From an uncultured Muribaculaceae bacterium (GTDB lineage: Bacteria > Bacteroidota > Bacteroidia > Bacteroidales > Muribaculaceae), in assembly GCA_910587925.1 (NCBI GenBank), contig CAJUOC010000005.1, forward strand, positions 39,094 to 103,093: a stretch of 64,000 nt of DNA. Direction: 5' to 3'. The position numbers were made by a program, and so were the translations under genes. The notes beneath the pieces were generated by a model. It made no database searches, was not told the origin of the DNA, and worked only from the letters and a program-made list of their open reading frames with translations. Below, piece by piece: positions 33,343 to 42,600 of this stretch (its first letter is position 1; each line of letters starts with the position of its first letter).

Positions 33343-34428
33343 TCAACGTTTTATTCGCTTTTTTATTGCTCCGAGCGGGCGGGCCACAGCGACATTGATT
33401 ATATGGCCCATCAGCAGCGATACGGCGGTGACGGCCACAAAGAGGGTGATGTCGGCGGCCGGCGCGCTGCCGAGCAGGCCGCGGGCGGTCTCGGCCAGGC
33501 CGTAACAGGCACACAGCTGCATCAGGGGGAAGTGTATCAGGTACACGTTGTACGAGAGGTCGTCGCGGCGGCACTCCCACGCTCCCCAGCTGCCTGTCAT
33601 CGACACCAGCACCACCAGCACCGTGAGCGCCGCCGGCTGGAGTATCACGCCGGTATCGCCGGGCAGGTATGGCACGACGAGCATGGCGGCGACAGCCGCG
33701 GCTCCCACCATCCACTTGTGGCGCATGAGCAGGCTGAAGTAGTAGTAACAGAATACACCGCTGTAGAAGTACATCATCTGCCCGGCAAACTGGCGCGACA
33801 TTGTCTCGTAGATGGCGCGGCCGGTGCTCTCGTACATATGCAGCATGGCCAGGCGGTATATCACCGAGGCGGCGTAGATGCCCACGAGTATGCCGGCCGT
33901 GTAGCGCGGGAAGCGGCGTATGAGCATCAGCGCCAGCGGCACCGACAGATACAGCACCCACTCGACCTTGAGTGTCCACAGCGAGCCGTCGACCACATCT
34001 ATCTCAAGCCCCTCGAATACTCCGGGCAGCGTCGGATGCAGGAAATTCAGGAAGCAGAGGTTGGCCCCGAGATATTTCCAGAAGCCCGCGTCGGTAAAGT
34101 ACTCCCCGGCGGGCAGTGTGCTGGCCGCCGACAGACCCACGGCACACAGCAGCACCGTGGCGGCATAGGCGGGCATGAGCCTGCGGAAGCGCGACCACAC
34201 AAATTGGCCGAAGCTGCGCTTGTGCAGGTAGCTGCAATATATAAGGTAGCCGCTGAGGGCAAAGAATCCGCCCACACCATTGTACGCACTCACCGGAAAC
34301 CATATGGTCGACTCGAGGCTGCACAGCTGATTGAAATGCCCCGCGAGCACACCCATCATCAGTATGTAGCGCACCATGCCCATATTGTTGGGCAGGGGTA
34401 TGCTGTATGGGACGCGGTCGCGGAGCAT
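33343..34428 (-). CDS. Acyltransferase family 3 membrane protein
   Basis: A 361-residue protein with about ten hydrophobic segments. It shows family 3 features: an early NQLCSLESTIWFPVSAYNGVGGFFALSGYLIYCSY, where the His/Arg-containing first helix and the FFxLSGYLI motif are typical, and repeated aromatic spans. Members O-acylate sugars of surface polysaccharides or lipids on the outer side of the inner membrane. The substrate is unknown. Separated from rdgB by 7 bp and from leuS by 29 bp. Confidence 0.87.
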   Translation of the reverse strand: MLRDRVPYSIPLPNNMGMVRYILMMGVLAGHFNQLCSLESTIWFPVSAYNGVGGFFALSGYLIYCSYLHKRSFGQFVWSRFRRLMPAYAATVLLCAVGLSAASTLPAGEYFTDAGFWKYLGANLCFLNFLHPTLPGVFEGLEIDVVDGSLWTLKVEWVLYLSVPLALMLIRRFPRYTAGILVGIYAASVIYRLAMLHMYESTGRAIYETMSRQFAGQMMYFYSGVFCYYYFSLLMRHKWMVGAAAVAAMLVVPYLPGDTGVILQPAALTVLVVLVSMTGSWGAWECRRDDLSYNVYLIHFPLMQLCACYGLAETARGLLGSAPAADITLFVAVTAVSLLMGHIINVAVARPLGAIKKRIKR

Positions 34429-34457
34429 TTCGCCGTATGGGGGGAGAGCAGCCGGTG

Positions 34458-37235
34458 TCAGACCACTATGTTGACTATCTTGCCGGGCACCACTATGATC
34501 TTGCGCGGTGTCTTGCCGTCGAGCCAGCGGGCGGCGCCCTCGTGGGCCAGGGCGACACGCTCCACCTCATCGCGCGGGGCGTCGGCCGCCACGGTGATAT
34601 TGTAGCGGGCCTTGCCGTTGAACGACACTGCCATCGTCACCTCCGACTCGCGCAGATACTTCTCGTCCCAGGCGGGCCAGGCGGCATCGCAGATGGTGGT
34701 GTCGCGGCCGATGGCCGAGTGCCACAGCTCCTCGGCGATGTGGGGCGCAAAGGGCGCCAGCACCACCAGCAGCTCGGCGAGCACTGCGCGCGAGTGGCAC
34801 TGCTGGCGGGTAAGCTCGTTGACACATATCATGAATGCCGATACCGAGGTATTGTATGAGAATACCTCGATGTCGGCCGTGACCTTCTTGATGAGGGTGT
34901 GCAGGGTCTTGAGATTCTCGGCCGTGGGCTCGGAGTCGTCGACCAGGCAGGTGTCGCCCTTGTAGTAGAGACCCCAGAGTTTCTTGAGGAAACGGTTTAC
35001 GCCGTCGATGCCGTTGGTATCCCAGGGCTTCGACTGCTCGAGCGGGCCGAGAAACATCTCGTACAGGCGCAGGGTGTCGGCGCCGTAGCGCTCGACGATG
35101 TCGTCGGGGTTGACGACATTAAACATCGACTTAGACATCTTCTCCACCGCGTAGCCGCACACGTAGCGGCCGCCGTCCTCGAGCACAAACTCGGCCGTGG
35201 CAAAGTCGGGACGCCAGCGGCGGAAAGCCTCGGTATCGAGCACATCGCCCGGGCCCACCAGCGAGATGTCGACGCGGATGGGGGTCACGTCGTACTGACC
35301 TTTCAGGCCGTGGCTCACAAAGGTATTGGTGTCTTTGATGCGGTATACAAAGCTGGTGCGGCCCTGTATCATGCCCTGGTTGACGAGCTTGCGGAAGGGC
35401 TCGTCGCAGCATACGGCGCCCAGGTCGTAGAGAAATTTATTCCAGAAGCGGCTGTAGATAAGGTGGCCGGTGGCGTGCTCGGTACCGCCGATGTAGAGGT
35501 CGACCTGCTGCCAGTATGAATTGGCATCGGCGCCGACGAGGGCATCGGAGTTGCGGGGATCCATATAGCGCAGGTAGTATGCGCTGGAGCCGGCAAAGCC
35601 GGGCATGGTGTTGAGCTCGAGCGGATAGCCTTCCTTGGTCTTCCAGTCTTTGGCGCGGCCCAGGGGCGGCTCGCCGCTCTCGGTGGGGCGGTACTCGTCG
35701 ATCTGCGGCAGCAGCAGGGGCAGCTCCTCCATGGGGAGCATGTGGGGTATACCGTCTTTATAATATACGGGGAAGGGCTCGCCCCAGTAGCGCTGGCGGC
35801 TGAAGATGGCGTCGCGCAGGCGGTAGTTGACCTTGACGCGGCCTATGCCGGCCTCCTCTATATACCGCTTGGCGGCGGCGATGGCGTCCTTGACCTCCAT
35901 GCCGTCGAGCGACAGGCGGTCGGAGGAGCTGTTGATCATACGGCCTTCCTTGGCGTCGAAGCTCTCCTCGCTGACGTCGGCGCCCTCGATGAGGGGCACC
36001 ACCGGCAGCCCGAAGGCGCGCGCAAAGGCGTAGTCGCGGCTGTCGTGGGCGGGCACGGCCATGATGGCGCCGGTGCCGTATCCGGCCAGCACGTAGTCGC
36101 TCACCCAGATGGGCACGTTGCGGCCGGTGAGGGGATTTACGGCATAGGAGCCGGTGAAGACGCCGGTCATCTTTTTGTCAATCATGCGCTCGCGCTCGGT
36201 CTTGTGCTTGACGGCGGCGAGATACTCGTCGACGGCGGCGCGTTGCTCCGGAGTGGTCACGGCATCGACATAGGCGCTCTCGGGAGCGAGCACCATGAAT
36301 GTCACGCCGAAGATGGTATCGGGGCGGGTGGTGAAGATGTCGAGCACCAGGTCGGAGCCGGCCACCTCAAACTTCATCTGGGCGCCCTCGCTGCGGCCGA
36401 TCCAGTTGCGCTGCGTCTCCTTGAGCGAGTCGCTCCAGTCGAGGCGGTCGAGACCGTCGAGCAGGCGCTGGGCATATGCCGACACGCGCAGACACCACTG
36501 GTACATGAGCTTCTGCTCGACGGGGTATCCGCCGCGCACAGACAGACCCTCGCTCACCTCGTCGTTGGCCAGCACGGTACCCAGCTGCGGGCACCAGTTG
36601 ACCATCGTGTGTCCCAGGTATGCGAGGCGATAGTTCATCAGAGTGTCGTTCTGCTCCTTAGCAGTCATGGCACGCCACTCCTCGGCCGTAAACGACATCT
36701 CCTTGCCGCAGGCTGCGCTGATCCCCTCGGTACCCTGCTTCTCAAAGCGGGCGATGAGGTCGGCTATGGGCATGGCCTTGTCGGCGGCGGTGTCGTAGTA
36801 GTGGGAATACATCTCGATGAAGGCCCACTGTGTCCACTTGTAAAACTCGGGGTCACACGTGCGTATCTCGCGGCTCCAGTCGTAGCAGAAGCCGATCTTG
36901 TCGAGCTGGCTGCGGTAGCGGGCGATATTGTCGGTGGTGGTCTTCTCGGGGTGCTGGCCGGTCTGGATGGCATACTGCTCGGCGGGCAGGCCGTATGCGT
37001 CGTAGCCCATCGGGTGGAGCACGTTGAATCCGCGCAGGCGCTTGTAGCGCGAGTATATGTCGGAGGCTATGTAGCCCAGCGGATGGCCCACGTGCAGACC
37101 TGCGCCCGAGGGGTAGGGAAACATGTCGAGCACGTAGTACTTGGGCCGCGAGGGGTCGATGTCGGCACGGTAGGTATGATTGTCGCGCCAGTATTGCTGC
37201 CAGCGGCTTTCGATATCTTTATGATTGTATTCCAT
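34458..37235 (-). CDS. leuS: LeuS, leucyl-tRNA synthetase
   Basis: Class Ia aminoacyl-tRNA synthetase of 925 residues. The HIGH-equivalent is HVGHPLGY near residue 47 and the KMSKS loop is VEKMSKSMFNVVNPDD. The CP1 editing domain includes the threonine-rich TTRPDTIFGVTFMVL and the GTGAIMAVPAHDSRDYAFA motif. The anticodon-binding domain and C-terminal extension are present, so the enzyme looks complete. The start (ATG 37235) is preceded by a G-rich repeat on the other strand. Confidence 0.96.
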   Translation of the reverse strand: MEYNHKDIESRWQQYWRDNHTYRADIDPSRPKYYVLDMFPYPSGAGLHVGHPLGYIASDIYSRYKRLRGFNVLHPMGYDAYGLPAEQYAIQTGQHPEKTTTDNIARYRSQLDKIGFCYDWSREIRTCDPEFYKWTQWAFIEMYSHYYDTAADKAMPIADLIARFEKQGTEGISAACGKEMSFTAEEWRAMTAKEQNDTLMNYRLAYLGHTMVNWCPQLGTVLANDEVSEGLSVRGGYPVEQKLMYQWCLRVSAYAQRLLDGLDRLDWSDSLKETQRNWIGRSEGAQMKFEVAGSDLVLDIFTTRPDTIFGVTFMVLAPESAYVDAVTTPEQRAAVDEYLAAVKHKTERERMIDKKMTGVFTGSYAVNPLTGRNVPIWVSDYVLAGYGTGAIMAVPAHDSRDYAFARAFGLPVVPLIEGADVSEESFDAKEGRMINSSSDRLSLDGMEVKDAIAAAKRYIEEAGIGRVKVNYRLRDAIFSRQRYWGEPFPVYYKDGIPHMLPMEELPLLLPQIDEYRPTESGEPPLGRAKDWKTKEGYPLELNTMPGFAGSSAYYLRYMDPRNSDALVGADANSYWQQVDLYIGGTEHATGHLIYSRFWNKFLYDLGAVCCDEPFRKLVNQGMIQGRTSFVYRIKDTNTFVSHGLKGQYDVTPIRVDISLVGPGDVLDTEAFRRWRPDFATAEFVLEDGGRYVCGYAVEKMSKSMFNVVNPDDIVERYGADTLRLYEMFLGPLEQSKPWDTNGIDGVNRFLKKLWGLYYKGDTCLVDDSEPTAENLKTLHTLIKKVTADIEVFSYNTSVSAFMICVNELTRQQCHSRAVLAELLVVLAPFAPHIAEELWHSAIGRDTTICDAAWPAWDEKYLRESEVTMAVSFNGKARYNITVAADAPRDEVERVALAHEGAARWLDGKTPRKIIVVPGKIVNIVV

Positions 37236-37246
37236 ATGTCTGTGTA

Positions 37247-37263
37247 GGGTGGGGTGGGGTGGG
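37247..37263 (+). other. G-quadruplex-type motif between leuS and nadA
   Basis: Four G-runs of 3-4 separated by single T residues (GGGTGGGGTGGGGTGGG) lie on the plus strand, 12 bp upstream of the leuS ATG. The mRNA of leuS would read the C-rich complement. Confidence 0.6.
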
Positions 37264-37274
37264 TAGGTGGAGTG

Positions 37275-38225
37275 TCAGCTGAGGGCGAGCATACGCTCGA
37301 TGGGACGGCGGGCGCGCTCGGCCAGGGCCGGGTCGACCGTTATCTCGGGAGTCTCGTCGCGCAGGCAGTCGCGCAGCTTGACGAGGGTGTTGAGCTTCAT
37401 GTACGAGCAGTCGTTGCAGGCGCAGGTGCTGTCGGCGGGCGGGGCGGGGATGAATGTCTTGCCGGGACATGACTTGCGCATCTGGTGCAGGATGCCGCTC
37501 TCGGTGGCGACGATAAACTCGGCGGCATCGGAGGCGGTGGCGTAGTCGAGCAGGGCGGCTGTGGAGCCTACCTTGTCGGCTATCTCGCGCACGGGGCGTG
37601 TGCACTCGGGGTGCACCAGCACACGGGCCTCGGGATGCTCCGCTTTCAGGGCGAGTATCTTCTCGAGCGAGAATTTCTCGTGCACGTGGCACGCGCCGTC
37701 CCAGAGCACCATGCGCCGGCCGGTGATGGAGTTGATATAGTTGCCCAGATTGCGGTCGGGGCCAAATATTATCTTCTCGTCGGCAGGCAGCGAGTCGATG
37801 ATGCGGCGGGCGTTGCCCGAGGTGACAAGTATGTCGGTGAGGGCCTTCACGCCCACCGAGGTGTTGACATACGACACCACGGTATGGCCCGGATGAGCCT
37901 CGACAAACTTCTCAAACTCCGCCGGGGGGCAGGAGTCGGCCAGCGAGCATCCCGCCGATGCGTCGGGCACGAGCACCTTCTTGTCGGGGCAGAGCAGCTT
38001 GGCGGTCTCGCCCATGAAGTGCACGCCGCACAGCACGATGATGCGGGCGTCGTCGAGAGTGGCGGCGTAGCGGGCCAGAGCCAGCGAGTCGCCTATATGG
38101 TCGGCAATGTCCTGGATGGCTCCCTGCTGATAGTAGTGGGCCAGAATCACGGCGCGCTTTTCCTTGCGGAGGCTTTCGATTTCAGCGATGAGAGCGCGGT
38201 CGCCGGCGAGGTTATCAACACCCAT
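37275..38225 (-). CDS. nadA: NadA, quinolinate synthase
   Basis: [4Fe-4S] enzyme condensing iminoaspartate with dihydroxyacetone phosphate to quinolinate. It has 316 residues. Landmarks include VILAHYYQQGAIQDIADHIGDSLALA, the cluster cysteine in DASAGCSLADSC, HPECTRPVREIAD and the final CACNDCSYMKLNTL. The partner nadB is 25 kb away in a different transcript. The first codons overlap one of the TTATCAACACC sites. Confidence 0.96.
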   Translation of the reverse strand: MGVDNLAGDRALIAEIESLRKEKRAVILAHYYQQGAIQDIADHIGDSLALARYAATLDDARIIVLCGVHFMGETAKLLCPDKKVLVPDASAGCSLADSCPPAEFEKFVEAHPGHTVVSYVNTSVGVKALTDILVTSGNARRIIDSLPADEKIIFGPDRNLGNYINSITGRRMVLWDGACHVHEKFSLEKILALKAEHPEARVLVHPECTRPVREIADKVGSTAALLDYATASDAAEFIVATESGILHQMRKSCPGKTFIPAPPADSTCACNDCSYMKLNTLVKLRDCLRDETPEITVDPALAERARRPIERMLALS

Positions 38226-38720
38226 TTTTTTATTTTTCTATATTTAGGTTTTAAAAAATTTTATCTCCAAAAAACTCAAACAATAATAAAGGGATGTAAA
38301 TATGTACAATAACTTTCCGGCCGAAAATTTGCTTTTTCGGGTTATTGCACCCGCCTACACGCTTTTCTACATATTATCTACACCATTGGTGTATGTGTAT
38401 CAGCGCGATGCGTACTTTATCAACACCCTGTTAATAATGTGCAAAGTTAATAAATTTCCCGCTCATTTCGGCCGTTTTCGTGTATAAAAACACCTCAATA
38501 ACCCGCCCGCGGCTGTTTACAACTCACTCCCCGCCCCTTACCCTCCCGGGGCGCCCGGCCGTGTTTTAAACATCCCGGCATGGTTTTATACACACTTATC
38601 AACACCTTTATCAACACCCCCGCCGGCACCAAAAAACGCATTATATGCTATTTTTTTTAAAAACTTTTAATAAATTTTTAAATTTACTTGTAAATTGTAC
38701 TTTACGATATTATATTTGCA
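38210..38720. other. Candidate replication origin (oriC-like)
   Basis: A 527-base gap (38226-38752). It holds TTATCAACACC at 38212, 38417, 38596 and 38608, TTATCTACACC at 38374 and TTATACACA at 38586, all in the same direction; these resemble DnaA boxes (TTATNCACA). Next to the cluster at 38586-38616 is an almost pure A/T stretch (38641-38720) that would suit an unwinding element. An inverted repeat CAATAAC/GTTATTG (38307-38347) also lies here. Genes run leftward on the left side and rightward on the right. A regulator binding nadA is the alternative. Confidence 0.6.
38687..38718 (+). promoter_or_regulatory. Promoter of the secreted-protein/RHS unit
   Basis: CTTG (38687-38690), 20-base spacer, TATATTTG (38711-38718) fits the consensus with one mismatch at -33. 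It lies 34 bp before the ATG at 38753. Confidence 0.65.
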
Positions 38721-38752
38721 AAAGTCGATTCCGTCTTACACATATTTTGCTA

Positions 38753-39640
38753 ATGAAACATCTATTATCTTCTCTTTTATCAGTCGCCGCGCTGATAGCA
38801 TATGCCCAAGACTATCGTCTTACAGAGAGTGTAGTTATTACCGGCGAAGCTCCGGTATGGACTTTGACTTTGTCAGGTGGAGATTCAGATGGAGCATTAT
38901 ACCACATATATGGTGATACTGCCGTGAGTGAGAGTGTCGACGGTTCCAGGAAGTGGTGGCGTATAGAGGGAGAGAATATGTTGTATATATTGGACGAGGA
39001 TGTTTTAAGTCGTAAAGATTTGTGTGGTGGCGTGAGGTCAGTGTCACCACTCCGGCCAAAGCATAAGCTGCCATTTGGCGAAAAATATATGGCGGAAGTG
39101 GTTGCTGAGGGTGGCCACCATATGAAATTACGAGGTGAAAACAGTGTAAAAGTACCGGCCAAAGGGATAGTTGTGGCAAATGGCGATACGGTACCGGTAA
39201 TAATGTGCGAAGTTGAAAATGTAGAGATGCCAGATTCCGTGATGAAACATGTGACCAGGCGCGAAAGGTGGTATCGGTATAATGATGAATTGCCCTGCAT
39301 TGTACAGACCCGATACATCGTATTGGACTCTGTGGGCAGAGAATTACGCAATGATGTTACGGCTTATTCTTTGAGTCCTGAGGAGTTGGCGCTTGATGAA
39401 GCAAGTGAAAAAGAGCCCGAAGTTAATATCACGATTTCCGATGGCTCGGTTGCAGTGGAGTGTACGGCCGCATTTAAAGTGGACATAACAGATGCATCCG
39501 GAATAGCGTTTGTCAGGGATATTGCAGGGCAAGCCGGCCAGAGTGTTGATATTCCGACTTCACATCTGCCAAGGGGATTATATATTGTGGTGGTAACAGC
39601 CGGAGATACGGTAAACAAATATCCGTTGAGAGCGGGGTGA
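38753..39640 (+). CDS. Secreted protein with a sorting-domain-like C-terminus, upstream of the RHS gene
   Basis: ATG 38753 gives 295 residues with a signal peptide (MKHLLSSLLSVAALIAYAQD). The last about 60 residues (VDITDASGIAFVRDIAGQ, then PRGLYIVVVTAGDTVNKY) look like a type IX type A sorting domain: beta-strand pairs ending in YIVVV and a short basic tail. The middle is beta-rich without a recognised family. Together with the PorZ-like gene it suggests T9SS in this organism. It precedes the RHS gene by 37 bp on the same strand, so it may be part of its system. Confidence 0.76.
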   Translation: MKHLLSSLLSVAALIAYAQDYRLTESVVITGEAPVWTLTLSGGDSDGALYHIYGDTAVSESVDGSRKWWRIEGENMLYILDEDVLSRKDLCGGVRSVSPLRPKHKLPFGEKYMAEVVAEGGHHMKLRGENSVKVPAKGIVVANGDTVPVIMCEVENVEMPDSVMKHVTRRERWYRYNDELPCIVQTRYIVLDSVGRELRNDVTAYSLSPEELALDEASEKEPEVNITISDGSVAVECTAAFKVDITDASGIAFVRDIAGQAGQSVDIPTSHLPRGLYIVVVTAGDTVNKYPLRAG

Positions 39641-39677
39641 TAATCAGTGTATAAGTTGCTTATAAAGTATTTTAGAC

Positions 39678-42600
39678 ATGGTACGCAATATATCTATATC
39701 GATAATATTAGTGATTTCCATAGTGCTTGATTGCTATGGATTGAGCCATATAACACAGCCCGACAAAGGAGCATGGAACGATGGTAGTCCTTTAACTGAA
39801 TTGCGCCGCTCTATGACCTCGTCAGAAGCCACCATGACGGGCACGGCAACTTTCTATGTACCTATACACACCTTGGAAATTGAAGGGTTGACGCTTGATT
39901 TCGGATTGCGTTATTATAGCAATGGTATCCGTCGGGATGATAACCCATACCCGGTGGGATACGGTTGGTCTGTTGAGCCGCCGATTAAAATAACAAGACG
40001 AATTCATGGGCGACCTGATGGACAGTTTGTACCGAAACACTGGAATGGCGTGGGACAATATGGCCACCTCGATTGCTTCCAATGTCTTAACGATTCAAAC
40101 ATTCACGGCCAATACTCATTTTATGGTTCGTCTTGGTCAGATTCGGAGCCGGATATATTTACATTCCATATGCCGGGCCGCACTTTTAATGCGGTATGGT
40201 GGCAGTACCGATTCATGAGTGTTGGATGTGATGAATATACTATAACGTCTTCTAATGATCTAAAGGAGATATATGTTACAGACCCGCAGGGCGTCAAATA
40301 TATTTTTGCAGAGCACAGCAGGTATCTCGGTTTACAGTCAAATGTGACAGAGTGGATGCTTAATTGCATAATACTGCCATCGAGCAGGGCTATATACTTT
40401 GAATGGCTTACCTCGGGCTTTGATTTTATGGGAAAAGCGTCGCTGCCTACGTCTGTCAAATATGAAGTACATGAAAAAGGTAGCGGAGTAAAAGTCGTAA
40501 AATCTGACTATGATGGAGTTGTCATGCCCTCATCCGGGCGTGGGTCGATTGCAAAAGTTAATTTTCCGGGCGGTAATCTTACATTTACGTATGGCTCCCC
40601 GGTATCGTCGCAATACAAAGTGCTACGGGAGGTGACTCTTGAGCATAGTGAGGGTAAATTAGACCTTGCCCGAGTGCGTCAGGACTCTACCGGCATGCGT
40701 CTTGACTCCCTTTATGTACGTGGACAGGGAGTCTATACCTTTGAATATGGCGACTACCCGCAGACAGATGGAATAGACTGGTGGGGATTTCACAACGGGA
40801 CACAGGCATTTGCCGGTGACTCTCCATCGGCAGTGCTCAAACTTGAAAGAGATGCCACGCGAGTGGAAGAATATTCATTCAAAGGTGCCGACCGCAAAAT
40901 AAATGTTGACGCCATGCAGGCTCACATACTTAAGAAAGCAGTCTTGCCGACAGGTGGCTCAATAGAATGGAATTATGAGGCACATTCATATCCGCTATAC
41001 TCTCGCACTGATGCAGAGATAGGCCGACATCTTGTAAGCAATGTTTCGCATAGAATAGGAGGCGGTTTACGAGTAACCGATATAATTGTGAAAAGAAATG
41101 AGAGTGATGAATCACCGGCAAAGTATCATTACGTATACAATGGCGGGGTGTGTACCAGCGCGCCTACTCTCGATACATTCATATCGGAAAAAGAATGGCT
41201 TGGCTATGGCTACATCAATACCTCGAAGTCGGGCATCTTCCGAGAGAGAACAGTGACGATGCGCGGCTATTCCGACCATATGTCATATCGCCATGGTGAG
41301 GTGCCTGTTTGGTATCGGGAAGTTATGGAATTTGCTCCGGAAGGTAAAACCATATGGAATTTTATCGATATGTGCCCGCCCAATGACGTCGCATACGATT
41401 GGCGTGGGCCGCTCCCGCGAGTCATACGCAAGGCATTCTCAAAAAAGCCACGGTTAGTAAAAAAAACAGTATGGAGCGATAACAATCCGGCCAAGCCCGT
41501 TTGTACCGAGACATTTGAATATGACTTGATACGCAATTATCCTATAATATATGGCGCCAATATCCGCAGACGCCTGCATCATGCGGCAAACGGACGAGAG
41601 AATTCACCTGATTTCTCAAGCGGTCTGACTCATGTATTCAATCAAACCGTTGCTGTGCCGGGGTATCATTTGACAGATAATACCCCTAAGACTTATACTT
41701 TTGCAGAAGATGAAGTATATGAAGTATCTACTTATAGCATAGAAATGCTGACCGAGCGTTTGAGAAGTCGGACTTCTACCGAACATACAGAAACCGGAGA
41801 CATCACCACAGTAGAGAAGTACGAGTATAAATCCGGGACTGAACTGATGTCGTCAGTGTCGGTAACCCGAGGGGATTCGATACGCACTGCATTACATTTT
41901 CCGTCGGCTGCATCTACGGGCGACGAACTGGTATTGTATAATAGACAAGCATCAGGAGTTATAACCGGCACAACTCAATACTACAACGGCAAGGAAATAT
42001 ACAGCACTCATAACGATTACATACTTTCGGGCAGCTGGGTATACCCCCGGACGACTACCACCACATGCGCTGGCTTGTCGTGGAAGAGTCCGCGGCGCGT
42101 TTATGACGTGCGCGGGTGCGTTACATCCACGACCGATAGCGCAGGTATCACTACATATGCCACCTGGGACAGCAACGGAAGATATCAACTTTCGCAGTCA
42201 GTGGGAGGTCTTGAGACTACATGGAAATGGGAGCAATTCGTTGGAGTAAAAGAGTCAGTCGACCCGGCCGGTATACTCACTCATTACAGATACAGTAAAG
42301 ACGGCAATCTCATTTCAGAGCGGGTGGAAGGACTCGGATATATCCGGCGTCATGAATACCGTGTGAGCCAGGACGGAGAGCATTGGAGCAATACCACCAT
42401 ATGCGCGGATAAATACGGCGAGCACTCACCAAGCGAATGGCAATATTATGATGCTTTCGGGAGACCGACGATACATATCTCGCGCACCGGCTCAAATGAT
42501 GATATACCGGGGCATCACAGTATATCCGGCGATGCTTGGCTCGGCGGTGACAACTATGGCAACCGGCTGTGCGCCATGCTCACGCAGTACGACAATATGG

